Assembly: GCF_002454115.1 (NCBI RefSeq)
Contig: NZ_DKIH01000011.1
Coordinates: forward strand, 133,348-175,209
Reading direction: 5' to 3'
DNA from: Sphingopyxis sp. UBA6723
GTDB taxonomy: Bacteria; Pseudomonadota; Alphaproteobacteria; Sphingomonadales; Sphingomonadaceae
Length of the DNA stretch: 41,862 bases
Notes under the pieces: model-generated
What the model was told of the DNA's origin: nothing
The model's database searches: none
Seen by the model: only the letters and a program-made list of their open reading frames with translations
In this document: positions 33,000-40,718 of the stretch, piece after piece
Numbering within the stretch: the stretch's first letter is position 1
Layout of the letters: every line of letters starts with the position of its first letter
Translations under genes and position numbers: made by a program

Positions 33000-33206
33000 T
33001 CAGTACAGTCCAAACGAAGCCTCGTTGAGGCTGACGATGATGTTCTTCTTCTGGCTGTAGGCTTCGAGCATGGACTTGTGGGTCTCGCGGCCGATGATGC
33101 TCTCGATCGTCTCGCCATTTTCACCCTCGACCCACTGATTGTCGATGAAGTGACCGTAGCTGGTATCGGGAGCGTAGATCGGAGCGGGCTTGGTTGACGT
33201 CAGCAT
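33000..33206 (-). pseudogene. Aldehyde dehydrogenase reduced to its two ends
   Basis: The 68-codon frame has a good start (AAGGAG before ATG). Its first half, YGHFIDNQWVEGENGETIES, matches the N-terminus of ExaC/AldA-type aldehyde dehydrogenases. Its second half, GRETHKSMLEAYSQKKNIIV, matches their extreme C-terminus. The roughly 430 residues between, including the catalytic cysteine and NAD site, are missing. The reading frame survived the deletion. The remnant cannot be an active enzyme. It now serves as the leader of a transcript that continues to the OYE gene. Confidence 0.82.
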
Positions 33207-33239
33207 TGTGCATCTCCTTGGTGCGTGAGTGACAGCGCC

Positions 33240-33267
33240 AAGGTAGCTATGAATTGAGATATGTCAA
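33240..33267 (-). promoter_or_regulatory. Promoter for ALDH remnant/OYE transcript
   Basis: On the minus strand TTGACA (33267-33262) is followed by a 16-bp spacer and TACCTT (33245-33240). The perfect -35 and acceptable -10 support a sigma-70-type promoter reading into the remnant and OYE gene. Confidence 0.6.
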
Positions 33268-33274
33268 TTTCGCG

Positions 33275-33297
33275 ATACATAGATTTATACTATGTAT
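33275..33297. promoter_or_regulatory. Operator-like palindrome upstream of promoter
   Basis: ATACATAG-ATTTATA-CTATGTAT, perfect 8-bp arms, lies just upstream of the -35 box. Position suits an activator or an ArsR-like dimer. The cognate regulator is unknown. Confidence 0.6.
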
Positions 33298-33394
33298 TCT
33301 TTTTTCCCTTTTAAATCAGAAGGACAGATGCGCCGTGGAACGGGTTGCGGAGCCTAGGCGCGCTATATTGGCAGCGTCATGCAGGGGCTTTAGG

Positions 33395-33980
33395 TGTCAA
33401 CCGGCGCGCAAAACTGACCCCCTATCGGCGCCCAATATTGACCCCACCTTTCGGCAGCGCGGCGGTTATCCCGGTAGTCGATAGGAGGGGCCCACGGACG
33501 ACGACGCACACCGTCAGGTGTGCTGGCGGCGGCGTCCGTGGGAGGTCCCTGTTGACCCACCGGGTTAACCGCCGGGGATGGGGGTCCGGGGGAAGGGGTT
33601 TTGGGCTCAGTTCCGGTTTTGAACCGCCAACTGTCGTTGCCTGTCTCGATGATGTCGCAATGGTGGGTGATGCGATCGAGGAGCGCGGTGGTCATCTTGG
33701 CGTCGTGGAAGACGCTCGGCCATTCGCCGAAGGCGAGATTGGTCGTGATGATCACCGAGGTCTTTTCGTAGAGCTTGCTGATCAGGTGGAAGAGCATCTG
33801 GCCGCCGGAACGGGCGAAGGGGAGATAGCCCATTTCGTCGAGCACAACGAGATCAAGACGTGAGAGTTGAGCGGCAACTTGCGGCGCAGCTGGGCGAGTA
33901 CAGGTGGAAGGTCCCAGTCCTGGAATGGAGCGCCGTTCCGCAAGGCGCCGCGCTTGCGCGCAAGGATCGGCAGGTAAACC
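33395..33980 (-). mobile_element. IS21-family remnant (IstA and IstB tails)
   Basis: This is the right end of an IS21 element with internal deletions. From 33862 down to 33600 on the minus strand the frame encodes the back half of IstB: RLDLVVLDEMGYLPFARSGG (Walker B and beyond) to HCDIIETGNDSWRFK. From about 33980 to 33865 another frame encodes the IstA C-terminus (YLPILARKRGALRNGAPFQDW). The N-terminal half of IstB and most of IstA are gone. The end (from TGTCAA at 33395) has two direct repeats of the GGCGCnCAAnAnTGACCCC type (about 33402-33440), which match the multiple transposase-binding repeats of IS21 ends. The element is immobile. Confidence 0.82.
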
Positions 33981-34590
33981 GAGCCGCATGCTGACCGGCT
34001 TGCTCGCGAGATAGACCTTCGTTCCTGGCGCCAGCGAGATCACGAGACGTCCCGGAATGCACGCAGCACGCGGGCCGGCGCCTTCTCGTTCACATAGTCC
34101 ACCGACAGGCGCACGCCGCTGGGCATATCTATGTCTATCACGCCGGGGCGCGCACCTGGATGGGGGCGGATGAGTTCCTCCGACACTGATGGCACCGGCG
34201 GCGAAACAGGTCCCGGCGCCTTCTGGGGTTCAGGCACCGCTGGCGCAGCTGCGGGTTCCGTCGTTATGATCGCGCCGTAGGGAATGAACTCAAGCGCCTC
34301 ACTGGCAATGGCTGCTGCCTGGCGGCGCGCCGACCGCCAATTTTAGATCAAGCTCACGGCAATCTCATAGCGCTCAGTGACCTGACGGACCGATACGCCG
34401 TCTGCATCCGCCTCGGCGAGGATCGCCACCTTCTCGGCATCCGAAAACTTCCTGCGCCGTTCGGTGCGCGCGATGATCTCCACCCGATCCTTCACTTGGC
34501 CTCCCTCTGGAGTCCAGAAAGGGACTCATTAGCGGAGGTCCATCAGCGCCGAGCCTGAATGCCGCAACACGCGGGAGGCCGTACGCTTAC
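33980..34590 (-). mobile_element. IS66-family remnant, second unrelated copy
   Basis: The outer end is at 34590: read on the minus strand it starts GTAAGCGTACGG, as IS66 ends do. It contains a broken tnpA (34040-34495) followed, with a GTGA overlap, by the first 22 codons of tnpB (MISLAPGTKVYLASKPVSMR). The tnpB frame then runs into IS21 sequence near 33980, so the rest of the element is lost. It differs from the complete IS66 at 12.7-15.8 kb and is older. Confidence 0.82.
34040..34495 (-). pseudogene. tnpA: IS66 tnpA with nonsense codon
   Basis: From a GTG at 34495 the frame reads RRKFSDAEKVAILAEADADG and VRQVTERYEIAVSLI, typical IS66 TnpA, then TAA (34343-34345) where a Tyr before NWRSARRQ is expected. 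After the stop the frame goes on to IDIDMPSGVRLSVDYVNEKAP. One base change explains the stop. Confidence 0.82.
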
Positions 34591-34697
34591 GCTGAAGATA
34601 GCCGATCGTGTCGCGGCATCGGCCCGGATCAAGGCCGCGGGCCGGATTTGATCGTGTTGATTGCCGTTATCCGGCGAAGAGATAGTGTGTTCACGCT

Positions 34698-36056
34698 TTG
34701 GACCGAGAACCGCTAGACCCTGCACCTATTCGACCGTTCACGCCGCCGCCCGAGGTTCAGGCGGCGATCGACGCCTATGCGGCCAGGCTGAATGCCTGCG
34801 ATCCTATGCAGTCCGGCTTCAAGATGACGCCGGTCGCGATGGTCGTCAGCGATCCGACGCTTCCCGATTGCCCGCCCGTTTACGTCAACGCCGCCTTCGA
34901 GAAGCTGACCGGCTTCCCGGCCGTCGAGGTAGCGGGTCGCAACCGCCGTTTCATGCAGGGGCCGTTGACCGATCCCGACGACGTGGCTCGACTGAGGGAT
35001 GCGATCGAGCAGCGTGAGCCGGTCGAGCTGGATCTTCTCAATCATCGGCGTGACGGGACGCCTTTTTGAAACCGGCTGATGGTCGGGCCGGTGTTCTGTG
35101 AGAACGGTAGCTTGCGTTATTTCGTCGCCTCGCAGATCGACGTGACGGTAGAGCGGCACCGCGTTCTGCAACTGGAACAGGACCGCGAGGCACTGGCGGC
35201 CGAGGTGGCGCAGCGGGATGCAGACCTGGCCTCGCACAATGCCCGGTTGCGCATGGCGTTGAAGTCCGGCGCACTTGCCACCTGGACGCTTGATCTGCCC
35301 GAGTGTTTGTTGACCGCGTCGTCGGGCTGCAAGCGGGTGTTCGGGCGACCGTTGGGCGAGCCGTTCACCTATCAGGAGCTGCTGGCGGCGATCCATCCCG
35401 AGGACCTGCCCGCAATGTAGGCGGCGGTCGGACGTACGATCGAGCAACGAACCCTATCACATAGAATATCGCATCCTGACGCCCTCTGGTGTTTCAGTCC
35501 AGGGGGAGCTTCAGCACCGTGCAGACGGCACGCCGCTCGCCATGACGGGCTTTTCGACCGACATTTCGCAGCGCAAATTTGCCGAAGAACACCGCGCCGT
35601 TCTCGCGCGTGAGCTTACGCACCGGGTCAAGAACACGCTAGCGACCGTCAATGCCGTCGTCAGCCAGACCATCAGGCACGCGACTTCACTGGATGACGCC
35701 GCGATCACGGTGTCCGCTCGCATCACCAATCTGGGAGCCGCGCAGGAGCTGTTGATCCAGGATGAGGTCGAAGGCGCGGCGATCGGTGATATCGTGGATA
35801 GAGCCCTGCTCCCGTTCAAGGACCGGGATGCCGATCGCTTCACGCCTCCGGTCCCCATGTAAGGCTCTCCCCGGAGATCACCTTGGCGCTGGCAATGGCG
35901 CTGCACGAATTGGCGACCAACGCCATCAAATACGGGGCGCTGTCGGTGCCGGAAGGCAGGGTCGCGATCGAATGGTCGATCAAGCAGCGGCAGGGCAAGC
36001 GTCACCTGTTCTTCTGTTGGGGCGAGCATGACGGTCCGACAGTGACCCTGTCCCGG
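34698..36056 (+). pseudogene. LOV/PAS HWE-type histidine kinase, decayed
   Basis: Several frames together encode a photoreceptor-like kinase. The first PAS domain reads YVNAAFEKLTGFPAVEVAGRN then RRFMQG, the LOV position of the flavin-binding cysteine (usual NCRF), here Arg. TGA replaces the Trp of GTPFWN at 35067-35069. A second PAS part follows (WTLDLPECLLTASSG to IHPEDLPAM), then a TAG and a frame shift. The histidine-kinase part has ELTHRVKNTLATVNAVVSQT (HWE phosphoacceptor), then another shift near 35860 and HELATNAIKYGALS plus IEWSI of the ATPase domain. The end is cut by IS3 sequence near 36056. At least four lesions make it non-functional. The family normally links blue light to stress-response regulators. 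Confidence 0.85.
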
Positions 36057-36105
36057 AAAATGCTTCCTGCGAGAATGAGAAGGATCTGGCAAAATCGAAG
36101 CTGAT

Positions 36106-36375
36106 TTAAGCTGGAGATGTCGTCGATGCCTATACCCGCGAGTGCCTGGCGATCCACGTCGATCAGGGGATCAAGGGTGAACAGGTGGTCGATGTCATGG
36201 ACCGCCTGCTGTTCGAGCGCGGCAGTCCGCCTGCCAAGATCAGGGTGGATAATGGTCCGGAATTTATCTCGCGGGCGCTCGACCACTGGGCCTACATCAA
36301 CCGCGTCACGCCGGACTTCAGCAGGCCGGGAAAGCCGACCTACACGGATGTTGTAGAAAAGCCCTTTCAACCGGG
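36106..36375 (+). pseudogene. IS3-family transposase OrfB fragment
   Basis: About 90 codons of the integrase core survive: DAYTRECLAIHVDQ with the first Asp, RVDNGPEFISRALDHWAY with the second, and DFSRPGKPT. The third catalytic residue region (normally NAFIESFNG) is scrambled as YTDVVEKPF. Both ends are missing. It abuts the broken kinase, so its insertion probably truncated that gene. Confidence 0.85.
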
Positions 36376-36509
36376 CGCGGGCATTTTCTTTGAGCGGGAG
36401 CTGGCGCGATCAGGTCAATCCGGACATACGGACTGGGCTCGCAGTGGGCTTTGCTGCAGATCGACAGAGGCTTGTTGCAAGAACACCGAGGACGATCTTG
36501 CCTGGACGA
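36376..36509. other. Spacer without recognisable gene
   Basis: A short stretch between the IS3 fragment and the TetR stop. Nothing convincing seen. Confidence 0.5.
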
Positions 36510-37130
36510 TTACACCGCAGCCGGCCATCGATCGAGTGCCATTTTGGCGATCGAGAGCAGTTCGATAATCGTAGCGCCGTCGCGCGCTTGAACGGACATG
36601 CCTTCCATAACCGCATTGATGTATTTGCCTAGCGTGGCCGGATCGGCATCGGCCGCAAGCTCGCCCTGCGCGGCGCCGCGATCCAGACGCTCGATCAGGA
36701 GGGCCTCCGCCGCGATACGCTTGTCGCGCAGCAGGCATTCGATGGCGGCGGACGCGGGCGAAACGGCTGCCGCTGCCGAATACATGAAGCAGCCGGCCGG
36801 CGTTCCAGGCTCCGAGAACGATGACGCCGCTCGCTCCAGCAGGTCTTTGACGGCCTCGAAGGTGGACAACGCCGGGTCGTTGATGGGGGCATAGAGGTGG
36901 ACGCTGAACGTCGCGGCATAGCGCTCGATCACCGCCGCGAACAGCCCCGCCTTGTTGCCAAACGCCGCATAGAGACTGGCGGCGGCGACGCCAGTCTCTG
37001 CCACCAGATCGGCCATCGAAGTCGCCTCGTAGCCGCGCTGCCAGAACAGCCGTACCGCCTTGTCGAGCGCTGCGTTAGTGTCGAACACGCGAGGGCGACC
37101 TGCGCCGCGACGTGCTTTCGTCTCTGTCAT
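36510..37130 (-). CDS. TetR/AcrR-family regulator of MDR oxidoreductase
   Basis: This is a 206-residue regulator. GRPRVFDTNAALDKAVRLFW leads to the helix-turn-helix in MADLVAETGVAAASLYAAFGNKAGLF (residues about 39-64), of the AcrR/YxaF-like TetR branch. The C-terminal ligand domain contains GTPAGCFMYSAAAAVSPAS; the TetR_C branch with a GC(F/L) motif is common in regulators of quinone and aldehyde enzymes. It is divergent from an MDR oxidoreductase, with the palindrome GAACGATCGTTC between them. Repression of the oxidoreductase until an electrophile binds is the likely mode, by analogy. Confidence 0.93.
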   Translation of the reverse strand: MTETKARRGAGRPRVFDTNAALDKAVRLFWQRGYEATSMADLVAETGVAAASLYAAFGNKAGLFAAVIERYAATFSVHLYAPINDPALSTFEAVKDLLERAASSFSEPGTPAGCFMYSAAAAVSPASAAIECLLRDKRIAAEALLIERLDRGAAQGELAADADPATLGKYINAVMEGMSVQARDGATIIELLSIAKMALDRWPAAV

Positions 37131-37195
37131 TTCTGGCGCCTGATATGGAATGATCGATAAATAATAGCTTGAACCTCGTCGCTGACATCGATACA

Positions 37196-37207
37196 GAACG
37201 ATCGTTC
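37196..37207. promoter_or_regulatory. Probable TetR operator
   Basis: GAACGATCGTTC is a perfect 12-bp palindrome in the 96-bp gap between divergent tetR and the MDR gene, 20 bp before the latter's ATG. Confidence 0.68.
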
Positions 37208-37226
37208 AATAATCAAGGAATGTCCC

Positions 37227-38216
37227 ATGAGCCGCATCGTTCGAATCCACGAATATGGCGACGCCAGTGTCCTCAAGATTGAAGATTTGGCAGTGCCCGC
37301 GCCCGCGGCCGACGAGGTGCAGATCGCGGTCAAGGCGATAGGCATAAACCGCGCCGAGGTGATGTTCCGCAACCATGCCTACCTTCAGGAAGCCGAGTTC
37401 CCGAGCCGCCTTGGCTATGAGGCTGCCGGCACCGTCCTTAAGGTCGGCGCGGACTTGACCGGGTTTGCGGAAGGCGAAGCCGTCAGCGTCATCCCCCCGC
37501 TCGATATCGCGCGCTGGGGCACCTATGGCGAGGTCGCCAACGTGCCCGCCCGCCTCGTCGTCAAGCATCCGGTGGCGCTGTCGTTCGAGGAAGCGGCGGC
37601 CGTGTGGATGCAGTATGTCACCGCTTGGGGCGCGCTGGTGGAGCAGGCGAAGCTCGGCCAGGGCGATTTCGTCATCGTCACCGCTGCTTCCAGCAGCGTC
37701 GGCCTTGCTGCCTTCCAGATTGCGCGGATGGTCGGCGCGACGGTAATCGCGACGACGCGTACCGGCGCCAAGCGCCAGGCCCTGCTTGATGCCGGTGCAC
37801 ATCATGTCGTCGCGACCGAGGAAGAGGATCTGGTGGCGAGGGTGATGGAGATAACCGATGGTGCAGGTGCGCGCGTGGTGCTCGACCCGGTCGGAGGCCC
37901 GTCGTTCGAGCCGCTGACCGCGAGCATGGCGCGCGGCGGCATCCTGCTCGAATATGGCGCGCTCAGCGGCGAGCCGACGCCGTTCCCGTTGTTCTCCGTG
38001 CTGGGCAAGAGCCTCACGCTCAAGGGTTATCTCTACAGCGAGATCGTCTCGGACGACGCCGCCCTTGATCGCGCCAAGGCGTTCATCGTGGCGGGTCTGG
38101 AATCGGGCGCGCTCAAGCCGCGGATCGCGCGCACTTTCCCGCTCGACGCCATCCAGGACGCGCACCGCTTCCTCGAATCGAACGACCAGATCGGCAAGGT
38201 CGTCGTTACGGTCTGA
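37227..38216 (+). CDS. Zinc-free MDR quinone/enone oxidoreductase
   Basis: This 329-residue medium-chain dehydrogenase/reductase resembles quinone oxidoreductases and other NADPH-dependent reductases. The N-terminal GroES-like part has GINRAEVMFRNHAYLQEAEFPSRLGYEAAGTV but lacks the catalytic-zinc Cys/His set. The nucleotide site is FVIVTAASSSVGLAAFQIARMVGATVIATTRTGAKR (about 149-185), where TAASSSVG stands in for the usual AxxGGVG. AAGGAATG precedes the ATG. The gene is divergent from the TetR repressor and followed by a 285-bp gap. It probably reduces an enone or quinone. The substrate is not determinable. Confidence 0.9.
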   Translation: MSRIVRIHEYGDASVLKIEDLAVPAPAADEVQIAVKAIGINRAEVMFRNHAYLQEAEFPSRLGYEAAGTVLKVGADLTGFAEGEAVSVIPPLDIARWGTYGEVANVPARLVVKHPVALSFEEAAAVWMQYVTAWGALVEQAKLGQGDFVIVTAASSSVGLAAFQIARMVGATVIATTRTGAKRQALLDAGAHHVVATEEEDLVARVMEITDGAGARVVLDPVGGPSFEPLTASMARGGILLEYGALSGEPTPFPLFSVLGKSLTLKGYLYSEIVSDDAALDRAKAFIVAGLESGALKPRIARTFPLDAIQDAHRFLESNDQIGKVVVTV

Positions 38217-38455
38217 CCAGCAAACCTGGGGGAGCAAGCGATGGCTCCCCCTCCCAGACACAGGATCGGACCCTAAGCGCCCAGGCCGTCGTTGCTTGTG
38301 GCGCAGGCTTAAGAGCATGACCGCTCCTCCTCCGCGTGCCAGACCTGTCTCAGGGTAACATGGCGGCTATGCCTGCCCGATCGTGGGGCGAATTTGGAGA
38401 TTGGCCGGGGAACTTCGCCTGATTACAGAAGCGCCAGTCTCTGGACAGGATTGAA

Positions 38456-38475
38456 ACTCCCCCCCTGTATAGTAT
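38456..38475. promoter_or_regulatory. Candidate FrmR operator upstream of frmR
   Basis: ACTCCCCCCCTGTATAGTAT joins a C-tract to a terminal AGTAT, the architecture known for CsoR/RcnR/FrmR sites. It lies 27 bp before the frmR ATG. The two arms upstream of frmA (38971-39011) share the ACTCCC...AGTAT pattern. Confidence 0.55.
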
Positions 38476-38502
38476 GCTGAAGCGATTTCTCGGGAAAGCG
38501 CG

Positions 38503-38793
38503 ATGCCACATTCATCAGAGGACAAGAAGCGAGCCATTACACGCTTGCGGCGTATTAAGGGCCAGGCGGACGCTTTGGAACGCGCGATCGAAGCCGGGGC
38601 CGATTGCACTCCCCTGCTGCAGCAGATTGTCGCCATGCGAGGCGCGACAAATGGACTGATGGCGGAAGTGATGGAGAGTCACCTTAGGGAAACATTCGGC
38701 GCCGGTGCAGATCCGGCCGTGAAAAGCGAGGGCAGCGATCACGAGGACGACGTGGAGGGCGTAATGAAGATTCTGCGTACATATCTTAAGTAA
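38503..38793 (+). CDS. frmR: Formaldehyde-responsive repressor FrmR
   Basis: This 96-residue all-helical protein belongs to the CsoR/RcnR/FrmR family. RAITRLRRIKGQADALERAIE is the DNA-binding helix-rich start. Pro2, Cys35 (in AGADCTPLL) and His60 (MESHL) occupy the positions of the formaldehyde-sensing set of E. coli FrmR, where formaldehyde crosslinks Pro2 to Cys35 and releases DNA. That residue match, with the frmA gene next door, favours formaldehyde over metal sensing. GGGAAAG precedes the ATG. Operator-like sites occur both before it and before frmA. Confidence 0.92.
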   Translation: MPHSSEDKKRAITRLRRIKGQADALERAIEAGADCTPLLQQIVAMRGATNGLMAEVMESHLRETFGAGADPAVKSEGSDHEDDVEGVMKILRTYLK

Positions 38794-38970
38794 CGATTTC
38801 AGCGATCTTCTTCTTGCCCGTGCTCTCCCGCAGTCAGAGCAAAAACCTCGTATCCAGCCAACCGGCCCAGAGCGCAGACTTGGGCGGTCCGGACCCCGAG
38901 GGAGGTCTGCGAAGCGAAGCCAGCCGCTGGATGCTCCCTTGGTCGAGATCCTCAACGGGACACCTCTTGT

Positions 38971-39011
38971 ATACTGGCAGGGAGTATCATAAATATACTC
39001 CCTGCCAGTAT
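38971..39011. promoter_or_regulatory. Double FrmR-type operator upstream of frmA
   Basis: A perfect 17-bp inverted repeat (ATACTGGCAGGGAGTAT at 38971-38987, its complement at 38995-39011) with a 7-bp AT-rich spacer. Each arm has the ACT-G/C-tract-AGTAT pattern of FrmR/RcnR sites, so two repressor tetramers may bind back to back. As RNA it would also be a very stable hairpin 76 bp before the frmA start. Confidence 0.8.
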
Positions 39012-39087
39012 GCGAACGTCTGTAAATCTACGATCACGCAAGGACCTCGCGCCGGCAATCAAGTTCCATCAACGAGGGTACCCCAAC

Positions 39088-40197
39088 ATGAAATCTCGCG
39101 CCGCTGTAGCCTTCGAGCCGGGCAAGCCACTCGAAATCGTCGAGATCGATGTCGCCCCACCCCGGAAGGGTGAAGTGCTCATCCGGGTGACGCACACCGG
39201 TGTGTGCCACACCGACGCGTACACGCTGGCGGGCAGTGATCCGGAGGGCGTTTTCCCGGTGGTTCTAGGCCACGAGGGCGCGGGCATTGTTGTCGAGGTC
39301 GGTGAAGGCGTCACCAGCGTCAGGCCGGGCGATCACGTGATTCCGCTCTACACCGCCGAGTGCGGCAAGTGCGACTTCTGCGTGTCGGGCAAGACCAACC
39401 TGTGCGTCGCTGTCCGCGAAACGCAGGGCAAGGGCTTGATGCCCGATGGCACCACCCGCTTTTCGTACAATGGCCAGCCCCTCTATCATTACATGGGCTG
39501 TTCAACCTTCAGTGAATATACTGTCGTCGCTGAAGTCTCGCTCGCCAAGATCAATCCCGAGGCAAACCCCGAACATGTCTGCTTGCTGGGCTGCGGCGTC
39601 ACGACCGGCATCGGCGCAGTCCACAATACCGCCAAGGTCCAGCCCGGAGATTCGGTCGCCGTGTTCGGCCTGGGCGGGATCGGCCTCGCGGCGATTCAGG
39701 GTGCGCGCCAGGCGAAGGCGGGTCGCATCATCGCCATCGACACCAACCCGTCCAAGTTCGAGCTGGCACGCCAGTTCGGTGCGACCGAGTGCATCAACCC
39801 CAAGGACCATGACAAGCCCATCCAGCAAGTGCTGATCGAGATGACGGGCTGGGGCATCGATCATACCTTCGAGTGCATCGGCAACGTCCACGTCATGCGC
39901 GCCGCGCTTGAATCAGCGCATCGTGGCTGGGGTCAGTCGATCGTGATTGGCGTTGCCGGCGCGGGCGAAGAAATCTCCACCCGTCCATTCCAGCTCGTTA
40001 CGGGCCGCGTCTGGAAGGGGTCCGCTTTCGGCGGCGTCAAGGGACGGACACAGCTCCCCGGCATGGTCGAGGACGCCATGAGAGGTGATATCGATCTGGC
40101 CCCGTTCGTTACCCACACCATGGGTTTGGAGGAGATCAACGAGGCGTTCGACCTGATGCACGAAGGCAAGTCGATCCGCACGGTCATTCACTACTGA
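39088..40197 (+). CDS. frmA: S-(hydroxymethyl)glutathione dehydrogenase, class III ADH
   Basis: This 369-residue zinc alcohol dehydrogenase oxidises the spontaneous adduct of formaldehyde and glutathione to S-formylglutathione with NAD. RVTHTGVCHTDAYTLAGSDPEG holds catalytic-zinc Cys and substrate residues, GHEGAGIV the next His, ECGKCDFCVSGKTNLC the four structural-zinc cysteines, and AVFGLGGIGLAAIQGARQAKAG the NAD site. It ends TVIHY. The start MKSRAAVAFEPG is preferred over an upstream frame that runs through the operator. FrmR-type operators lie before it. The usual S-formylglutathione hydrolase partner is not found downstream; only a 28-codon frame remains there. Confidence 0.95.
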   Translation: MKSRAAVAFEPGKPLEIVEIDVAPPRKGEVLIRVTHTGVCHTDAYTLAGSDPEGVFPVVLGHEGAGIVVEVGEGVTSVRPGDHVIPLYTAECGKCDFCVSGKTNLCVAVRETQGKGLMPDGTTRFSYNGQPLYHYMGCSTFSEYTVVAEVSLAKINPEANPEHVCLLGCGVTTGIGAVHNTAKVQPGDSVAVFGLGGIGLAAIQGARQAKAGRIIAIDTNPSKFELARQFGATECINPKDHDKPIQQVLIEMTGWGIDHTFECIGNVHVMRAALESAHRGWGQSIVIGVAGAGEEISTRPFQLVTGRVWKGSAFGGVKGRTQLPGMVEDAMRGDIDLAPFVTHTMGLEEINEAFDLMHEGKSIRTVIHY

Positions 40198-40718
40198 CCC
40201 GCCGATCCAGAGCGCCTCTGGCAACACCAGGCATCGAGGAAGTTCCGGATGACCACTCCGGTTATCTCGGGTGAAGGCATTTTCTTCCCTCTCTTCCTCG
40301 ACGCCGCCAACGTCGACCGTTCAGTCGCGTTCTAAGACGCGGCGCCAGGCGCTCGGATTGACAGGCCAGCCGTCATCATGGCCCGACCGTCGCCATGATG
40401 AAGCGCGCTCTGGGAATTGGGCAACGCGTCGCGATGCGGTAACAACCGCCGAAGTGCAGTCGTCACAAGCCGATAGCGGCACGGACCAGGGCCGCCTGGC
40501 CCAGGCGCTTACCAGCCGGGTGTATGTGGCCTCGTCGCGCGACCCAACGGGAAAATAGTTTTGTCGTAACCTTTGTCTAATGCTGGAAAAATATTTCAAA
40601 GGTTCCGAACATCGAGCCAGCCTGCCCGTTGGATATATTGAGTCGGAAACGCATTCATCTGTTACCCCGACCGTAATGAATCACGGGCCGCACGGGCGGA
40701 TATGGCAGGAAGACTGAA
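40198..40718. other. Gap with short ORF relic after frmA
   Basis: ATG at 40248 opens a 28-codon frame (MTTPVISGEGIFFPLFLDA and onwards) with a TAA at 40333-40335; I do not recognise it, and it could be the start of a lost gene. The rest is GC-rich with AT-rich patches near 40555-40600 and no supported gene. AGGAAG near 40706 serves the next CDS. Confidence 0.45.

Noticed and set aside
27992..37207. Near-identical GAACGATCGTT palindromes at 27992 and 37196
   Set aside because: They flank regulators of different families (XRE and TetR), and short GATC-centred dyads are easily found by chance, so a shared regulon is not supported.
40321..40599. Minus-strand 92-codon frame after frmA
   Set aside because: No ribosome site or recognisable motif; low-complexity Arg/Ser/Ala composition in a gap.
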